Assembly: GCA_013115135.1 (NCBI GenBank)
Contig: JABANP010000319.1
Span: forward strand, 1-59,322
Length of the DNA stretch: 59,322 nt
Source of the DNA: Perkinsus olseni
Lineage: Eukaryota; Perkinsozoa; Perkinsida; Perkinsidae
Reading direction: 5' to 3'
The notes beneath the pieces were generated by a model. It had not been told where the DNA came from, did not search any database, and saw only the letters and a list, made by a program, of their open reading frames with translations. This document shows, one piece after another, positions 1 to 10,648 of the stretch. Position 1 is the stretch's first letter, and the number at the start of each line of letters is the position of its first letter. The position numbers and the translations under genes were made by a program.

Positions 1-567
1 CATTATCAGGTTTCTGCGGGTAATTTTTTTCCGATTCACCATTTTCAGGATTCACCATTTTTCATGGACAACCGCGCTGCCAACAGCGCGGTCAGCGCAC
101 AAGTTGAGGAAACTGTTATCATGCCGTCGGCTGTAGACCGCGTGTTTCCATCCGCACGTTCGTCAGCCGATGGTGCACATTGTTGTTCAATCATTACTTC
201 ATTGATGCAGCTTTAAAACCAAGCCTTACAGTGTAACCGAGGGTGCACGTACCTCGCCACGGGAAAGTGCGATAAGATTTTGCAACGGTGGGATAGCTAG
301 GGACAGCAGCTATTCCCCTCGGTCACTTTTGGCTTAATGCGAGTGGGGACAGAATTGCGTGCGGTCTTGGAGGCGTACTGATACAACCACGCTTTCCTGG
401 TTCCGCAGCAACCGGTGCCCTCGGCGGGTGGGAGCGTCGGAACGAAAACGCAGATGACGTTATTCCGCCTTCGCATAGAGGTGCCCCACGTCGAGGTCGA
501 ACGGGGACCTGATAAACAGTTGAAGTTTCTACTCATGTAGTTATACGTTGAGGTACATGGTAAGTTT

Positions 568-610
568 CGTCATCACTAGGCTTCCTGAACCAGGAAGCCT
601 AGTGATGACG
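568..610. repeat. Perfect 20-bp inverted repeat with 3-nt loop
   Basis: Positions 568-587 are the exact reverse complement of 591-610, separated only by AAC at 588-590. It begins CGTCATCACTAGG and would fold into a long, GC-balanced hairpin. It lies in the non-coding stretch upstream of the Rab-like gene, about 350 bp before its proposed start. No terminal repeats or transposase are visible beside it. It could be a transcript hairpin, a transposon-end remnant or a cruciform-forming site. Positions 1-567 and 611-962 hold nothing I can call a gene. Confidence 0.9.
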
Positions 611-962
611 GAAGTCTGATACCGCACTGTGCGTTACTCTCAGAGCACTCTACTGCGTCCTCAAGTTGCAGGAGAGAGAACTGTGAAAGAACATGGTTCT
701 TTGTCGTACGTCCACCATTGTCTGCTGTGGAGTTATGCCATTTTCCAGGCGTCATTGAGATGTGTTAAATCTGTTCAGAAAAACGGTACTCAGCCAGGCT
801 GAGTCAGCCTCTCGGGATAAGCAGTGACCGCCCCTGAACAACAGCACACGCTCGGCTCACCACAGTCCACATTGGACTTAAGAACCGTCCATCGAACAAA
901 CGAAACAACGTGGGTTCTGCGCTACGGATAACCGTGCAGGGTATCCATCCCATTGGTCTTCC

Positions 963-2270
963 ATGGTACATCCTCACAAGGAGACTGCGACCATTCCTCA
1001 TTTCCCTCCGCTAAAGGCGAGGGGTGATCTTAGTAGGGTGGTGAACCCTCCTGAGAGTGTCTGCGACGGTCGAGTTATCGTCGTCGGCAACAGCGGTGAG
1101 TTCAGCTCAATACATCCTCACAGTTGACCAGAACATGGGAAGATTCGTTCTCACATCGTGCGGGAGCCCGAGGGAATCTTCTATGACCCCCGCGAACGCG
1201 TTCATCAACATTCAGTGAGAGCCATCAGGTGTGGGAAAGACGAAGCTCGTGTCGTTGCTGAGGAAGCTGTTGAGTGAGCGGAACACAACGTTCCCCGAGG
1301 AGCTCTTGAAAAGGAAGCATCCAACAGCCCACTACCTCATCCCAGGAAAGGCCACAATTGGAGTGGTGAGGCATCGCTCTTACACTCGGTTGACTCCCAC
1401 CCGCAAATATCAGCTCGTGAGCCTTTGACATCCTCCCCCTTCGGCCGCACAGATATGTCTCCCTTTGTACTTATAGTAGCTTGTAGGACTACGTCCCTCT
1501 GACGTTAAGACAAGGAAAAGAGGAGAAGACCATAGGTGTTTGGGACTGCGGAGGCTACAGTGGGTGAGCCACCCGCGTCCTCACGAGTGCAGAACGCCCA
1601 GTTATCATTTCAGCTTTACCGAGATACGAGGCGAGTTGTACAAGGAAAGCGACTTAGTGATATTTTGTTACAACAGTAGGTTGAGTCAGCCAGGCCCTCT
1701 GCCTCGCTACCTGTACCCCGTAGTAGCTTTCTACAGTCCGCTGCCTCAGTACATGACAAGCATTCCTACATCGCTCTAGAGGGCTGGATGAAGGAGGTGG
1801 CGAGTTTCGCTCCGAAGATAATGATGCCCAAACAATCCATAGTAAGGCGCGGAGAAACGGGTAGAGTGCTTCCCAAGACGGAGACCGTGGAGGACTTCAT
1901 CGCCCGGAGTCAGCGCAGGGGATGCACCCTCATTCACGTGTTCAGGGGAGCGACATCGCAATAGATGATGTCTCGTTCCGCGTCTGTGTCCTCCTGTATT
2001 TCTTGCCAGATTGTTGGCCTTGGAGGGCACTCGGCTTCCGTTGGCCTAGCGAAGCCACGACAAGTTCCGATCAAACAAGCGAGAGATTGGGCAGTCGGAA
2101 GCAAAACGTGTTGCGAGTAAGTTTCATAACTGCGTAGGATCCTCACGTCATTATTCGCACGCTTCATGTACTTCGACATTCCTTCGTTCGGCACTGACGA
2201 AGAGACGATGGCTACTCTCCGCAAGCTTGGGGAGGCCATCCTCATGGCCCTGGAGAAGATAGCATCTTGA
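963..2270 (+). CDS. Rab-like small GTPase, closest in feel to the RBJ/DNAJC27 GTPase domain
   Basis: Small Ras-superfamily GTPases are molecular switches, usually in membrane traffic or ciliary transport. Exon 1 is 963-1095 and ends in the P-loop, which is completed at 1229 to give GNSGVGKT. Exon 2 ends after ATIGV, the switch I position, at about 1365. The next junction, about 1366-1537, is unresolved. VWDCGG (from 1538) replaces the usual WDTAGQ, then exon 1614-1675 reads FTEIRGELYKESDLVIFCYN. Further exons are 1750-1937, 2010-2116 and 2138-2270. FTEIRGELYKESDLVIFCYN resembles DNAJC27, but no J domain follows. The switch II catalytic Gln is absent, and I see no clear NKxD motif, so intrinsic hydrolysis may be weak. 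The C terminus has no prenylation Cys. The last intron (2117-2137) would be only 21 nt. The start at 963 is the first in-frame ATG. Confidence 0.72.
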
Positions 2271-3591
2271 GCCCTTATTACTCGACCCGTCGCTGCAATG
2301 GTGCGATCCATCAACGATGGGCCATGTGAAGACCACACTCGTTGGTTCAAACCTCATTCATCGCCTTCCAGTTTGTCGACACTGCGAGTTAGCCAGTTAC
2401 GTATAATCGTAAAATGGTTTTCTGTTGGGTTTTAGTCAGTTGTCACGGCGTCAACGTCCTTCCATGACATTCCGAGCTCGGAAAAGAGAGACCGCTGCGT
2501 CTACGGGGTATAGATTAGAACGTAGCATCCCGATCTGGCTGATCGCTGGCGAACTGCGCATCAATTTCAAAATTCTCCCACCGCCACAAGGCCAACGGCC
2601 GGGACTCGGATGGGCTCTCGCGACTACTCGGCGTCCGATATCTCCATGAAAATACAATACAGTAGGTGTCGGAAGCTACGTGCGTTCGATGGTTGAGGCT
2701 GATGCAAGGGCAGACTCCCTGCCAGTGTAGCGCTTGCGTTGTCTACTGAGTAGTATGTTATTATTGGCCGTGACTCATGGCCAGGAGAGGCAGGGCTGAG
2801 CGAGGTGCTATAGGATTCCTCACGGAACGATATCGACATCATTCCTGTCATCATCACCTGCATATCCTGGGCCAGAATTTCTGGCACAGTATACGCATAG
2901 GTAAACCTCAACACCACCGTTTGCGGCGAGTGCTTGTTCTGTGCTTTGTTTCAAGGCAGTTGTTATTCGAAACTTTCTTTGAGGTCCGCTTGTGAGAGCT
3001 ACTGTCTGCATCGTCTCAGCGATCCCCGCATAGTGCGTACTCCGATCTCTCAATCGACTGTTTTGTCACTGGAACACAGGGCCTCAAGTATAAGCATCCG
3101 GGTGTCTGTCCTTGGCCTTCGACTTACGACTAGTGGCTACACTTCCCGTCTGTGGAACAGCCCATCCACAGCAAAAACCGTACTCGACTTCATCGTTTGG
3201 GACTGCCGTTCGCGCGCCTCGTGCCATAACGGCCTCATTTTTCTATGTAGCTTTTAGTTCGCCAGCAGGCGTTGAGCAAGCCACTGGAGTGTCCCCCATT
3301 AACGGAGCCGAGGCTGCCAGCGTTGAGCTTTGTGGATTCTGGCTGAACTGTAACGCTGGTCACACGGATTTGCAGTAAATGAACAACTTGATAAATTGCA
3401 TGAGTCAAAGAATTCATGTACCGACGATGAGACCCATCTTCAGAAATCACATTCTTCGCAGTTTGACTCGCCGAAGACGAAGAACTGAAAAGGCACGAAT
3501 AGCAAGAATACAGGAGCGCAACCACGGAGTCGGGCAAGGGAGTCTACTAGGATCAAGGAGAACATGAATCGATGCCACACTTACAATGGAT
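2271..3591. other. No gene recognised
   Basis: Only short overlapping open frames occur on both strands. None shows a recognisable motif, and none joins to a neighbour by a convincing splice. The interval separates the convergent 3' ends of the Rab-like gene (+) and the LRR membrane protein (-). A + strand frame at 3112-3378 is the longest candidate but has no supporting signature. Confidence 0.5.
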
Positions 3592-5979
3592 TCAACTGGA
3601 GTATGGGATCTCGTCCGCGGGCTCTTTCCCGCAGGCTTTCATGGTGCATTGATGAAAAGCGGGTGTACCTGCCACTCCGGCCGGCATCAAGCCGAACATT
3701 TGCAGAAGTGCTGTGTTTTCTTGAATGCTCATTGTTCTGCTGCCATCGAGATCCATTGCAGAGTAAGTTGCAAAGGTGCTCCTGCAAACCGGCAAGCATT
3801 GCGTGGGAGAGCCTTTCGAGAGCCATTTCTGGCAGTATCCCGCGAGAGTTTGGGCTAAGCCAGCGAGATCACTTTCAACCACACAAGCATCGTCAGACTC
3901 TGAACCACAGTCCACGATTCCCTCCGTCCACTCGGGAAAATTAGTGCTTGTACAGATAGGGTTGCCGGCCAAGCCAAGATACTCGAGATGGCGCATCTCC
4001 TTGAGAGAATCGAATGGCAGCTGTTGGATTTGTGATAGCTCGAACTGGAAGGACCGGATGGAGGGCAACCGTTGATGCACATCGTCTGGGATTGTAGCTA
4101 GCCGCGTCGCTGTTATGGCGAGGACCTCAAGGTCATCCAATGTCCCCAAGTTTAGCTCCTCTATAGGGACCGCCACCATGCTGAGGACTACGAGCTCCTC
4201 CATCGCCGAGAGCGTATCAAGGAGGATCTGTGGTTGATCCGTGCAAGTGGTCGACGCGGTCGGGTTGCGGTCGGATATCCTGAGATACTCTATCCTGTTG
4301 TAGAGTGACAAACGGGCCATGTCATCCTGCACACATTCGCCTTGAAGATACATGGATGCCATCCGACAGTCGCAGGAGTTGGAATCTAGTATTGGATGGA
4401 CGGGAAGCAAACACTCATCATCGAACCGCGGGATATACTGCTCACAGTCCGCCGTTAACTGTGTTATTGTCACATAGACGAAACCGCCGATACCAACGGC
4501 CCATAGCGTGAGAGCGATGAGATAGTAACCTGGACTTGATCTTCTCGGAGCGCGGGTGAGCGCAGGATTCTTGGCGATCTCGAGGAGGTATCGATCGATG
4601 CCTACAATGTTATCCAAGGAGAGGACGGCGGGGACGAGACTCGAGAGGAAGGATACGAAGGTGGTGAAGTATAGAGCAGGCCAAGTATCGGGTTCAGCTA
4701 TGTGACCGGAGACAATAAGGTAGGCAGCAGTGAAGCTGAAGGCGGCCATAACGTCGAACAGACAAGCCCAGACTCTGTTGTTGAGTATGAGTGTTGTTGG
4801 GCCGACGATCAGTACCAACATAATGAGAGTAGCCTGGGTCATGATAGCTGTACGGTCTGCCACAAGAATCTTCTCCCCTGTGACGGAACGGCCACCAAGT
4901 TCAACCAGACGGATGATCTGCAGTAGGATATCCAGTATTTGCAAGGTGAAATAGCCATGCCAGAACCATTCTCCGGACATTTCAAACTTTCCCCTAAGAG
5001 CCATGAATATGTTGACCATTCGCTCCTTGAGGGTACGATCGGATCTTTCTCCAGACTCCTGAACTGTTTTGGCTCGATACTTCGAGAAATTTAATTTGTC
5101 TTTGTCGCTCATCAGCAGCGTTTTCACCACCATCGCTGCTCGCACCAACGACATGAGCCCAATGGACCCGAGAATGATAGCCTCGATCACAGCCACAACT
5201 TTGATTTCATAACGCGTATTCTTTGGGTTCGTAAGCGTCTCGGGGGTCAATGTGTCGAGCTCGTCAGGCGAAGGAGGTACTGCTATGATGAACTGAGCGT
5301 AGCATTGTATACCACAAATAAAGGCGAGGAGTATCTGATGGCAAGAGACGGTATTATGTCATGGTGAAGTACCATAATCTGCACAAATCTTCGAGAGAAC
5401 CTCGGGGCCACGAAAGTATCGCGCCCATGCTTAGTCCAGAACAGACGTCATAGGGGGAGGGCTGAGTCCTTACCAGTAGAAGCAAAAGGGCAATCCTGTA
5501 GGCTGTGTTGTACTTATCTACCAATACTACGGCTATTTTCTGAAGAGAGGATATCCTAGCGGCGATACGACGTGCTCCCTGAGAGCAAATTCCAGATTGA
5601 GTGACCCTCCGGAGAGCGAAGGCGCTTACGCGAGCTGCTCTGGTCGAGGGTAACTGGGAGCTTGCTTCCTCGTTATCGACTTCAACAACCTCTATAGTTG
5701 CTTTGCGGGGCTCGTGAGCCTGATGTAACTCTGATCTGTTATCTCCAGGAAGACCTGAACAGACTGAACGTATCAGATGGCCCTGTTGTGTGTCTGGGAC
5801 AAGTTATACGGCCGTTTCGTAGCAAAGTTACAGCTAGACTTACCATCATCTTGACATGGGTCCGGCCGCAGTGTGCCTTCATCAGCATGCTCGGCCGGAC
5901 TGTGGACGGCGTCTCCAGGGTCAGACGGTATAGCGAACTCGGCGGAAGTTTGCATGGGATGTGTGGACTGATGATTCAC
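3592..5979 (-). CDS. Multi-pass membrane protein with C-terminal leucine-rich repeat ectodomain
   Basis: Three exons join with matching phase: 5979-5844, 5793-5474 and 5334-3592, giving about 732 residues. Introns are 49 nt (GTAAGT...CAG) and 139 nt. The N terminus is hydrophilic. A first membrane segment, IALLLLLILLAFICGIQC, spans the second splice. Five or six further hydrophobic segments follow, including IMLVLIVGPTTLIL and YYLIALTLWAVGIGGFVYVT. After the last one the protein is Cys-rich, with irregular leucine-rich repeats (LSAMEELVVLSM, MRHLEYLGLAGNPIC) ending in a Cys cap, so this part is probably extracellular or lumenal. LRR ectodomains usually bind proteins; a surface receptor or adhesion role is inference. 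The start is the first ATG in exon 1. The family is unknown to me beyond 'LRR membrane protein'. Confidence 0.78.
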
Positions 5980-6342
5980 GAGAACTTAGGCAGTCCTAGC
6001 GGATCCAGATTGATCCCATCGAGTACTGGCTTCTTCAGGCAAGCAATGCGATCGGGGCGAATCTGAAGCGCCCACCCCTCCCAGCGAGAGGCTCCCGCTA
6101 GGCATGCCCTGGCAAGCCCACAAACTCTCATCTCAAAGTCACGGGCGGCGCCCCTGCAGTGGTGATTTCACTAGAGCGGTTCCAGGCACGATTCATTGGT
6201 AAATTCCTGCCGCGCGAAACGGCGCACATAAATCGATCAGTTGGGCGCGCTTGACGTACGTCGCAGTTACGCCTTTTTTGTAAAATTGTGGCATATACAT
6301 GAGTCGTCAACAACTGCGAAGATCTCATCTTACAGGTTTCAA

Positions 6343-6811
6343 ATGGTGACTGTAGAAACCTCGTCGTCTTCACAAGGCCAGGCATCCCCTAATCCCGCAG
6401 CAGTAGCAGCTCGCTATACTACCACTTACCAGGAGTACCATCCATTCTGGCGTTCCCTTGCCAACAGCCATACCGTCGAAGGCCACAACGTCCCGACTAT
6501 CAGCCAGGTCCAGAGGAGGTCTGGGTGACCAGAATCCGGAGTATCTCCCTGCAGGTTCTCGAGAAGAACTCAAAGTCACGGTTAGTGCAGCCCCCTTTTA
6601 AGCTGCAGATCGACATGGCTTCCTTCAAGATATTAGATGACTTTCGAAGGGTGCGTGCGTAGTGGCGGTCCAATTTACAAACGGTTAATTCAGGCCGCCC
6701 GGGAACGGCAAGCTGAGAGGATTCTTTCGGCTCATACCATACCGAGTAGTACATGGGGATCTGGGGAAGGAGTGGTACGTGAGTGTTTTCAGAGAAATTC
6801 CCAGTGACTGA
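6343..6811 (+). CDS. Hypothetical protein, model incomplete
   Basis: Two good coding stretches lie here in different frames. The first starts MVTVETSSSSQGQ at 6343, just after a CTTACAG acceptor-like site. The second runs from about 6470 to the stop at 6809-6811. It includes GPEEVWVTRIRSISLQVLEK and MASFKILDDFRR, a short intron near 6660-6695 (GTAGTG...TTCAG), then FFRLIPYRVVHGDLGKEWYV and the ending SVFREIPSD. How the first stretch joins the second is not resolved; it could be an unseen intron or an indel. An open frame at about 6129-6249 (AVVISLERFQARFIGKF) may be an upstream exon. I recognise no family. It lies in a same-strand cluster, only 81 bp before the next gene. Confidence 0.45.
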
Positions 6812-6892
6812 GGAAGCGGTAGCCGGACATGTTGATAGTAGAATCAATCAGCATCCATTGTAACACGCCAGTAGTGGGAGGACGGCGACTCG

Positions 6893-7189
6893 ATGAGAGG
6901 CCGCAGGTACGCCACAACCAGCGCGTTGGTGGGGAAGGACCGACCGATGCAGCATCAGTTGGCAGAGCGGTAAGGCTGATTCAATTTTGTGGCGCAGTGA
7001 AGGAGGGTCCTGGCTGTAGGTATTTCCCCATGAACAATGACTTCACCAACAAGTTCACCAATCTACGGCCGAGGTGCGATCTCCCTTTTCGTGTCCCTCT
7101 GTCTTGCTGTCCGCCCCTACAGGTACTATGGCCTCAATACCAAGCCGCGGCCTAGCAAGATCCATAAGGACTTCGACGAATTCTACTGA
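6893..7189 (+). CDS. Small protein (65 aa) with mitochondrial-type N terminus
   Basis: Three exons (6893-6969, 7020-7073, 7123-7189) join perfectly in phase. The introns are 50 and 49 nt; the second has a strong pyrimidine tract before CAG. The start MRGRRYATTSALVGKD is Arg- and hydroxyl-rich with no acidic residue until residue 16, typical of a mitochondrial presequence. The rest is polar and aromatic, ending KIHKDFDEFY. There is no membrane segment. It may be a small lineage-specific subunit of a mitochondrial complex, but that is only inference from size and N terminus. Confidence 0.6.
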
Positions 7190-7333
7190 TCACGTCAGTT
7201 AGCATGAAAACCCGATCGCATTGGTGCCGTTGTTGTCTGTTCAGCTGCCTTGCGTTGCTTGTAGGCTTCCGCTGCTGTTGCACAGGCGGGCTTGTTTCTA
7301 CAGGGGCTCTGTTACTATTAGTTTCTACCAGCA

Positions 7334-9417
7334 ATGAAGCCCCCAGCCGGGCTCTTGTCCCCCTTCACCCTCACCTTTCTCCTGATCGTGAATCTGATCT
7401 GTTACTGTACTGCCTTGACTGCTTCTCACGGCTTGTCTACGACCCGGCCAAGCCCAGAGCCTGTAAAATTGAAGAGCACTTTGCGCGACAGGGGAAGGAG
7501 TTTGCACGTCATTGTCGAGAGAGTCGTGGATGCTGGCGATGACATAGCGGTCGATTTCGACCTTCTTGTCGAGGCCACGAGCAACATCCAGAACGAGTAT
7601 CTTTGTCAACTGCCAAACTCAACGGAACTCTTCGCCCAGGCTGGTTATCAGTTCTTGGAGGTGGATCCTAACCAGGGGAATGAGCAGGTGCAGGTGACAG
7701 CGTGTGAGCGAGCGGACAAGAACGGGTCGGGTACGGTCCCACCCTTGCCCGAGCAACCACAGGCATTGGCATTCGGTAGTACGGGTCGGAAGGGCAGACC
7801 GCTAGATGTGGGTAGCCGAGCATTGAACGCAGTGGATATTGCTGTTGAGGTCTTTGGCGTGTGACTGAGTTGTGTTCAGGGTGCAGCGCTTTCGAGGCGA
7901 CCTCGTCGATCGCGCCGAACCAGCTTTGCATGGATGAAGGGCGGATGGCCTACGATTACTTTCGCTCACCCGTCCCTGCTGGCTTCGACAGTCGGTGTAA
8001 TTGTCAGCAGGCAACGAGGTCATACAGGGAAGGGCGCGTATATCGATTCATACCAACTCTTCCGTAACTCTCAGATGTAAGAATGGCGAATCATGGCCTG
8101 TAGATAAGGCGGGAAACACCTATCCAGGCCGAACGGCTGCGTCTGCTTGGTGGGAGGCGACTCGCGATGATGAGTGGAAGTACGAGGTACTAACAGTGGC
8201 CGGGTCGTAGTGGTTAGACCAATCGGGAATTTCGTGGCGCAGTGACGGTAAGGCATCCCCTGTCAGATAGCCGTATGCACCACTACCGGCTGCTCCTGCT
8301 GGCTTGCGTGTACTCAAGAGGAATACGATCCCTGCAAAGGGGAGTTCAAGGGCGACGGGCAGCTGACGGTTAACCAAGTTAATCAGTATTTATACGACGG
8401 TTATCCTTTGCCCCCGACGCACGGTGGTGCCTCGGCTTCGGCGGAGTCTGCGACCAAGCCGCAATTCAGGATGCGGTACAGGCTGTCCGGATACAGTGAC
8501 ATGAAGGCCGCGGTCGCGGATGCTAATCGAATAAGGAAGTTGGCGCCAGGGCTTGGTGCTTCTGTACAGAGAGCGTTCGAAGCAGCAGCCAACGTCGCAT
8601 TGACTGCGGAAAATTCGATAGAGCTGCTGGAGGTCGATAGCCCGGTATCGAACGGCAACGATCAGAGCTTGCTGGGTATCTTCACTTACGTGGGGATACT
8701 ACCCTCGGCCTTTGAGTCGTGCGCGAGTAGCATGGCTGGCAGTACCTTTAACGGGGATAATAAGAACACCCACGTTGCCGTCGAGAACGGTGCCAACGAG
8801 GTTAAGGTGTACACAGAAGTGTCGGCTGGAGGGGATCGGGAGGCATCAGCGAACAGGATGGAGACCTTGATCACTGGATCGCTTTTGACGAGCTGTGCAA
8901 GCCCTGCTAGTATAAACACCGCCGATATACCGATGCTGGAGTCACGGCAGGCTCCACAGCCGACCGCTGCCCCTGCCAAGAAAAATCCAGCTTTACCATG
9001 GTAAGCCAGGGAGATGGGAAACTCTTGGGGTGACAGAGAACGGGAAGTACCTTGGGTTGACTCTGGTCTTTAATGTGCAGGTACGCATGGCTGCTCATTG
9101 CTATCGGTATCGTCCTTGTGATAGCAGCCTGCGTTTACGTCTGGTGGATCCTGGCGTCGAGGCGGAAACAACGTGAAAATCGACTGAAGCTCTCGGACGA
9201 AGCCGACGGGGATGGCTGTTGCAGTGAGAGAGGACTTGTGCCTGGCATTGCCCCGGCGACAGGATACGTAGATGATGATGCTGACACAGCCACCGTCATA
9301 GGAATTGGGGTAAGTCGGGGTCAACGTCTAGAACCTACATCTCGTTTTATCGTTGACTCCGATGGTGAATCGGACTGGGCGTTGCCAGCGGTTTGGGGCG
9401 GCATGGCTGGTCTGTGA
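7334..9417 (+). CDS. Type I membrane protein, paralog A of a tandem pair
   Basis: Five exons (7334-7811, 7880-8018, 8075-8186, 8267-9000, 9081-9417) give about 599 residues. A signal peptide (core LTFLLIVNLICYC) is followed by a Cys-containing ectodomain. One membrane span, WLLIAIGIVLVIAACVYVWW, comes near residue 490, then an acidic cytoplasmic tail of about 90 residues. The splice sites were fixed by homology to the downstream paralog. Shared landmarks are CNCQQATRCKNG versus CQCENAVRCVGG, CSCWLACTQEEYDPCK versus CSCWLACTPDKLICEK, and QYLYDGYP versus KYMYDDAT. The donor at 8019 (GTCATA) is weak, but the paralog supports it. I recognise no domain. Topology suggests a cell-surface or endomembrane receptor-like protein. 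A second signal-like ORF at 7204 is out of frame and ignored. Confidence 0.72.
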
Positions 9418-10648
9418 GAATCTAGTGTAGCCTTTCCATGAATGAAGTATTCATGAGCTCTCTCCGAGGGTTTCTGGGCCTCCAATGATTGCTACGGGTT
9501 TGCTCGTGCTGGTCTACGCACGGCTTTGTCGTTGTTTCTACAGCGGCCGGTGGGCCATTCAGTGATTACCTTCCTCCTCAGAGCATCTCGACCCACGCAA
9601 GGCTCCCGTCATCTGCCACCACACCGGGCATCGCCAGTCGACGTCCCCACAGCAGTGGTGTCAGTGAACCTTGACGGATCCCTGTAAGCATCATTAAGAA
9701 GCTGCTATTTCTATCATGCTTCTCGCCCTCCTCAGCACCCCTCGGCTACCCCTCGCCCCCAAGAACCCTGTGGCCAAGTCCTCCAGCTCCCTGATTACCA
9801 CAACGCCCGATACTGGCGGCCATCGGGACAGTACTCGGTCACATGAAGCCCCTTATTAATTTATCCTTCACCGCCTAGCCCTGTCATATTACGATTATTC
9901 GTTTGGCAAGAACAACAGTCGTCACAGCATCACCTGCTGTCGCGGCTGTTGCTGTAGATTTCTCCTGTGCATTAAGTACCCCATGGGTCGCTCCACTGTC
10001 GTTAGTTAGATGTTTTCGCCTGCTGGTGCAAGCCCGCTAAGTTGTGCCTTTTAAGCGGTTGTCTGAAGGACGATGAGGCACAGCGACCGCAATCTAGCCG
10101 TCCCTCCCGTTATTGGTGCTCCGAAATTACCAGCGTCATTTTTGCCATAATTCACCCAGCCCAATCTGGTGTGAAGCGAGCAGCGCAGTGGCGCCTGAGG
10201 GTATTCTCTCTTGCTGTCATTACTGATCTCAATCTGTGCGAATTAGAAAGACAAGTTCACCTAGGTTGGATGGACCGTCGCTTTGTAGAGAATTCGCACC
10301 ACCGCCGCCGTTGTTGTTGCTGTTGTTGCTGTTGTTGCTGTTGTTTGTGGCCGTCATCATCATCATCATCATCACTACCACTACCATTGCCGTTATCAGC
10401 ATACGTTACTCTTCGTTAGGCTTTTCACGACAACAACAATAACAACAGGCGACTGAATGTTGGTCCCACACCGTCATCAGTCAATTCTTCTCCTGTCTTC
10501 TCCATCTCGGCTCATCACCGCCATTATCGTTGTACTTGTACTTTTCTGATGCAGTCGATGAGGTTTTGCGTTGCTCATCAACGTGTATCGCCACCCATGC
10601 CCTCTCCCACAGTCTATGCAAAGTACCCAGCCTCATGTCCCGGTGACC
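9418..10648 (+). repeat. Intergenic region with trinucleotide microsatellites
   Basis: No gene is supported between the tandem membrane-protein paralogs. From 10299 to 10392 there are runs of CCG, TGT/TGC (10310-10346) and CAT (10354-10374) trinucleotides, followed by CAACAACAATAACAAC near 10429. The rest is unremarkable, with several ATTA-rich patches. The microsatellites lie about 250 bp before the start of paralog B, so they may fall in its promoter or 5' leader. Confidence 0.75.

Noticed and set aside
7204..7542. + strand ORF with a Cys-rich signal-peptide-like start
   Set aside because: It is out of frame with the rest of paralog A, and the ATG at 7334 gives a better signal peptide leading into the spliced frame.
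10042..10442. ORFs with poly-Cys, poly-Leu and poly-Ile runs
   Set aside because: They are translations of the trinucleotide microsatellites, not genes.
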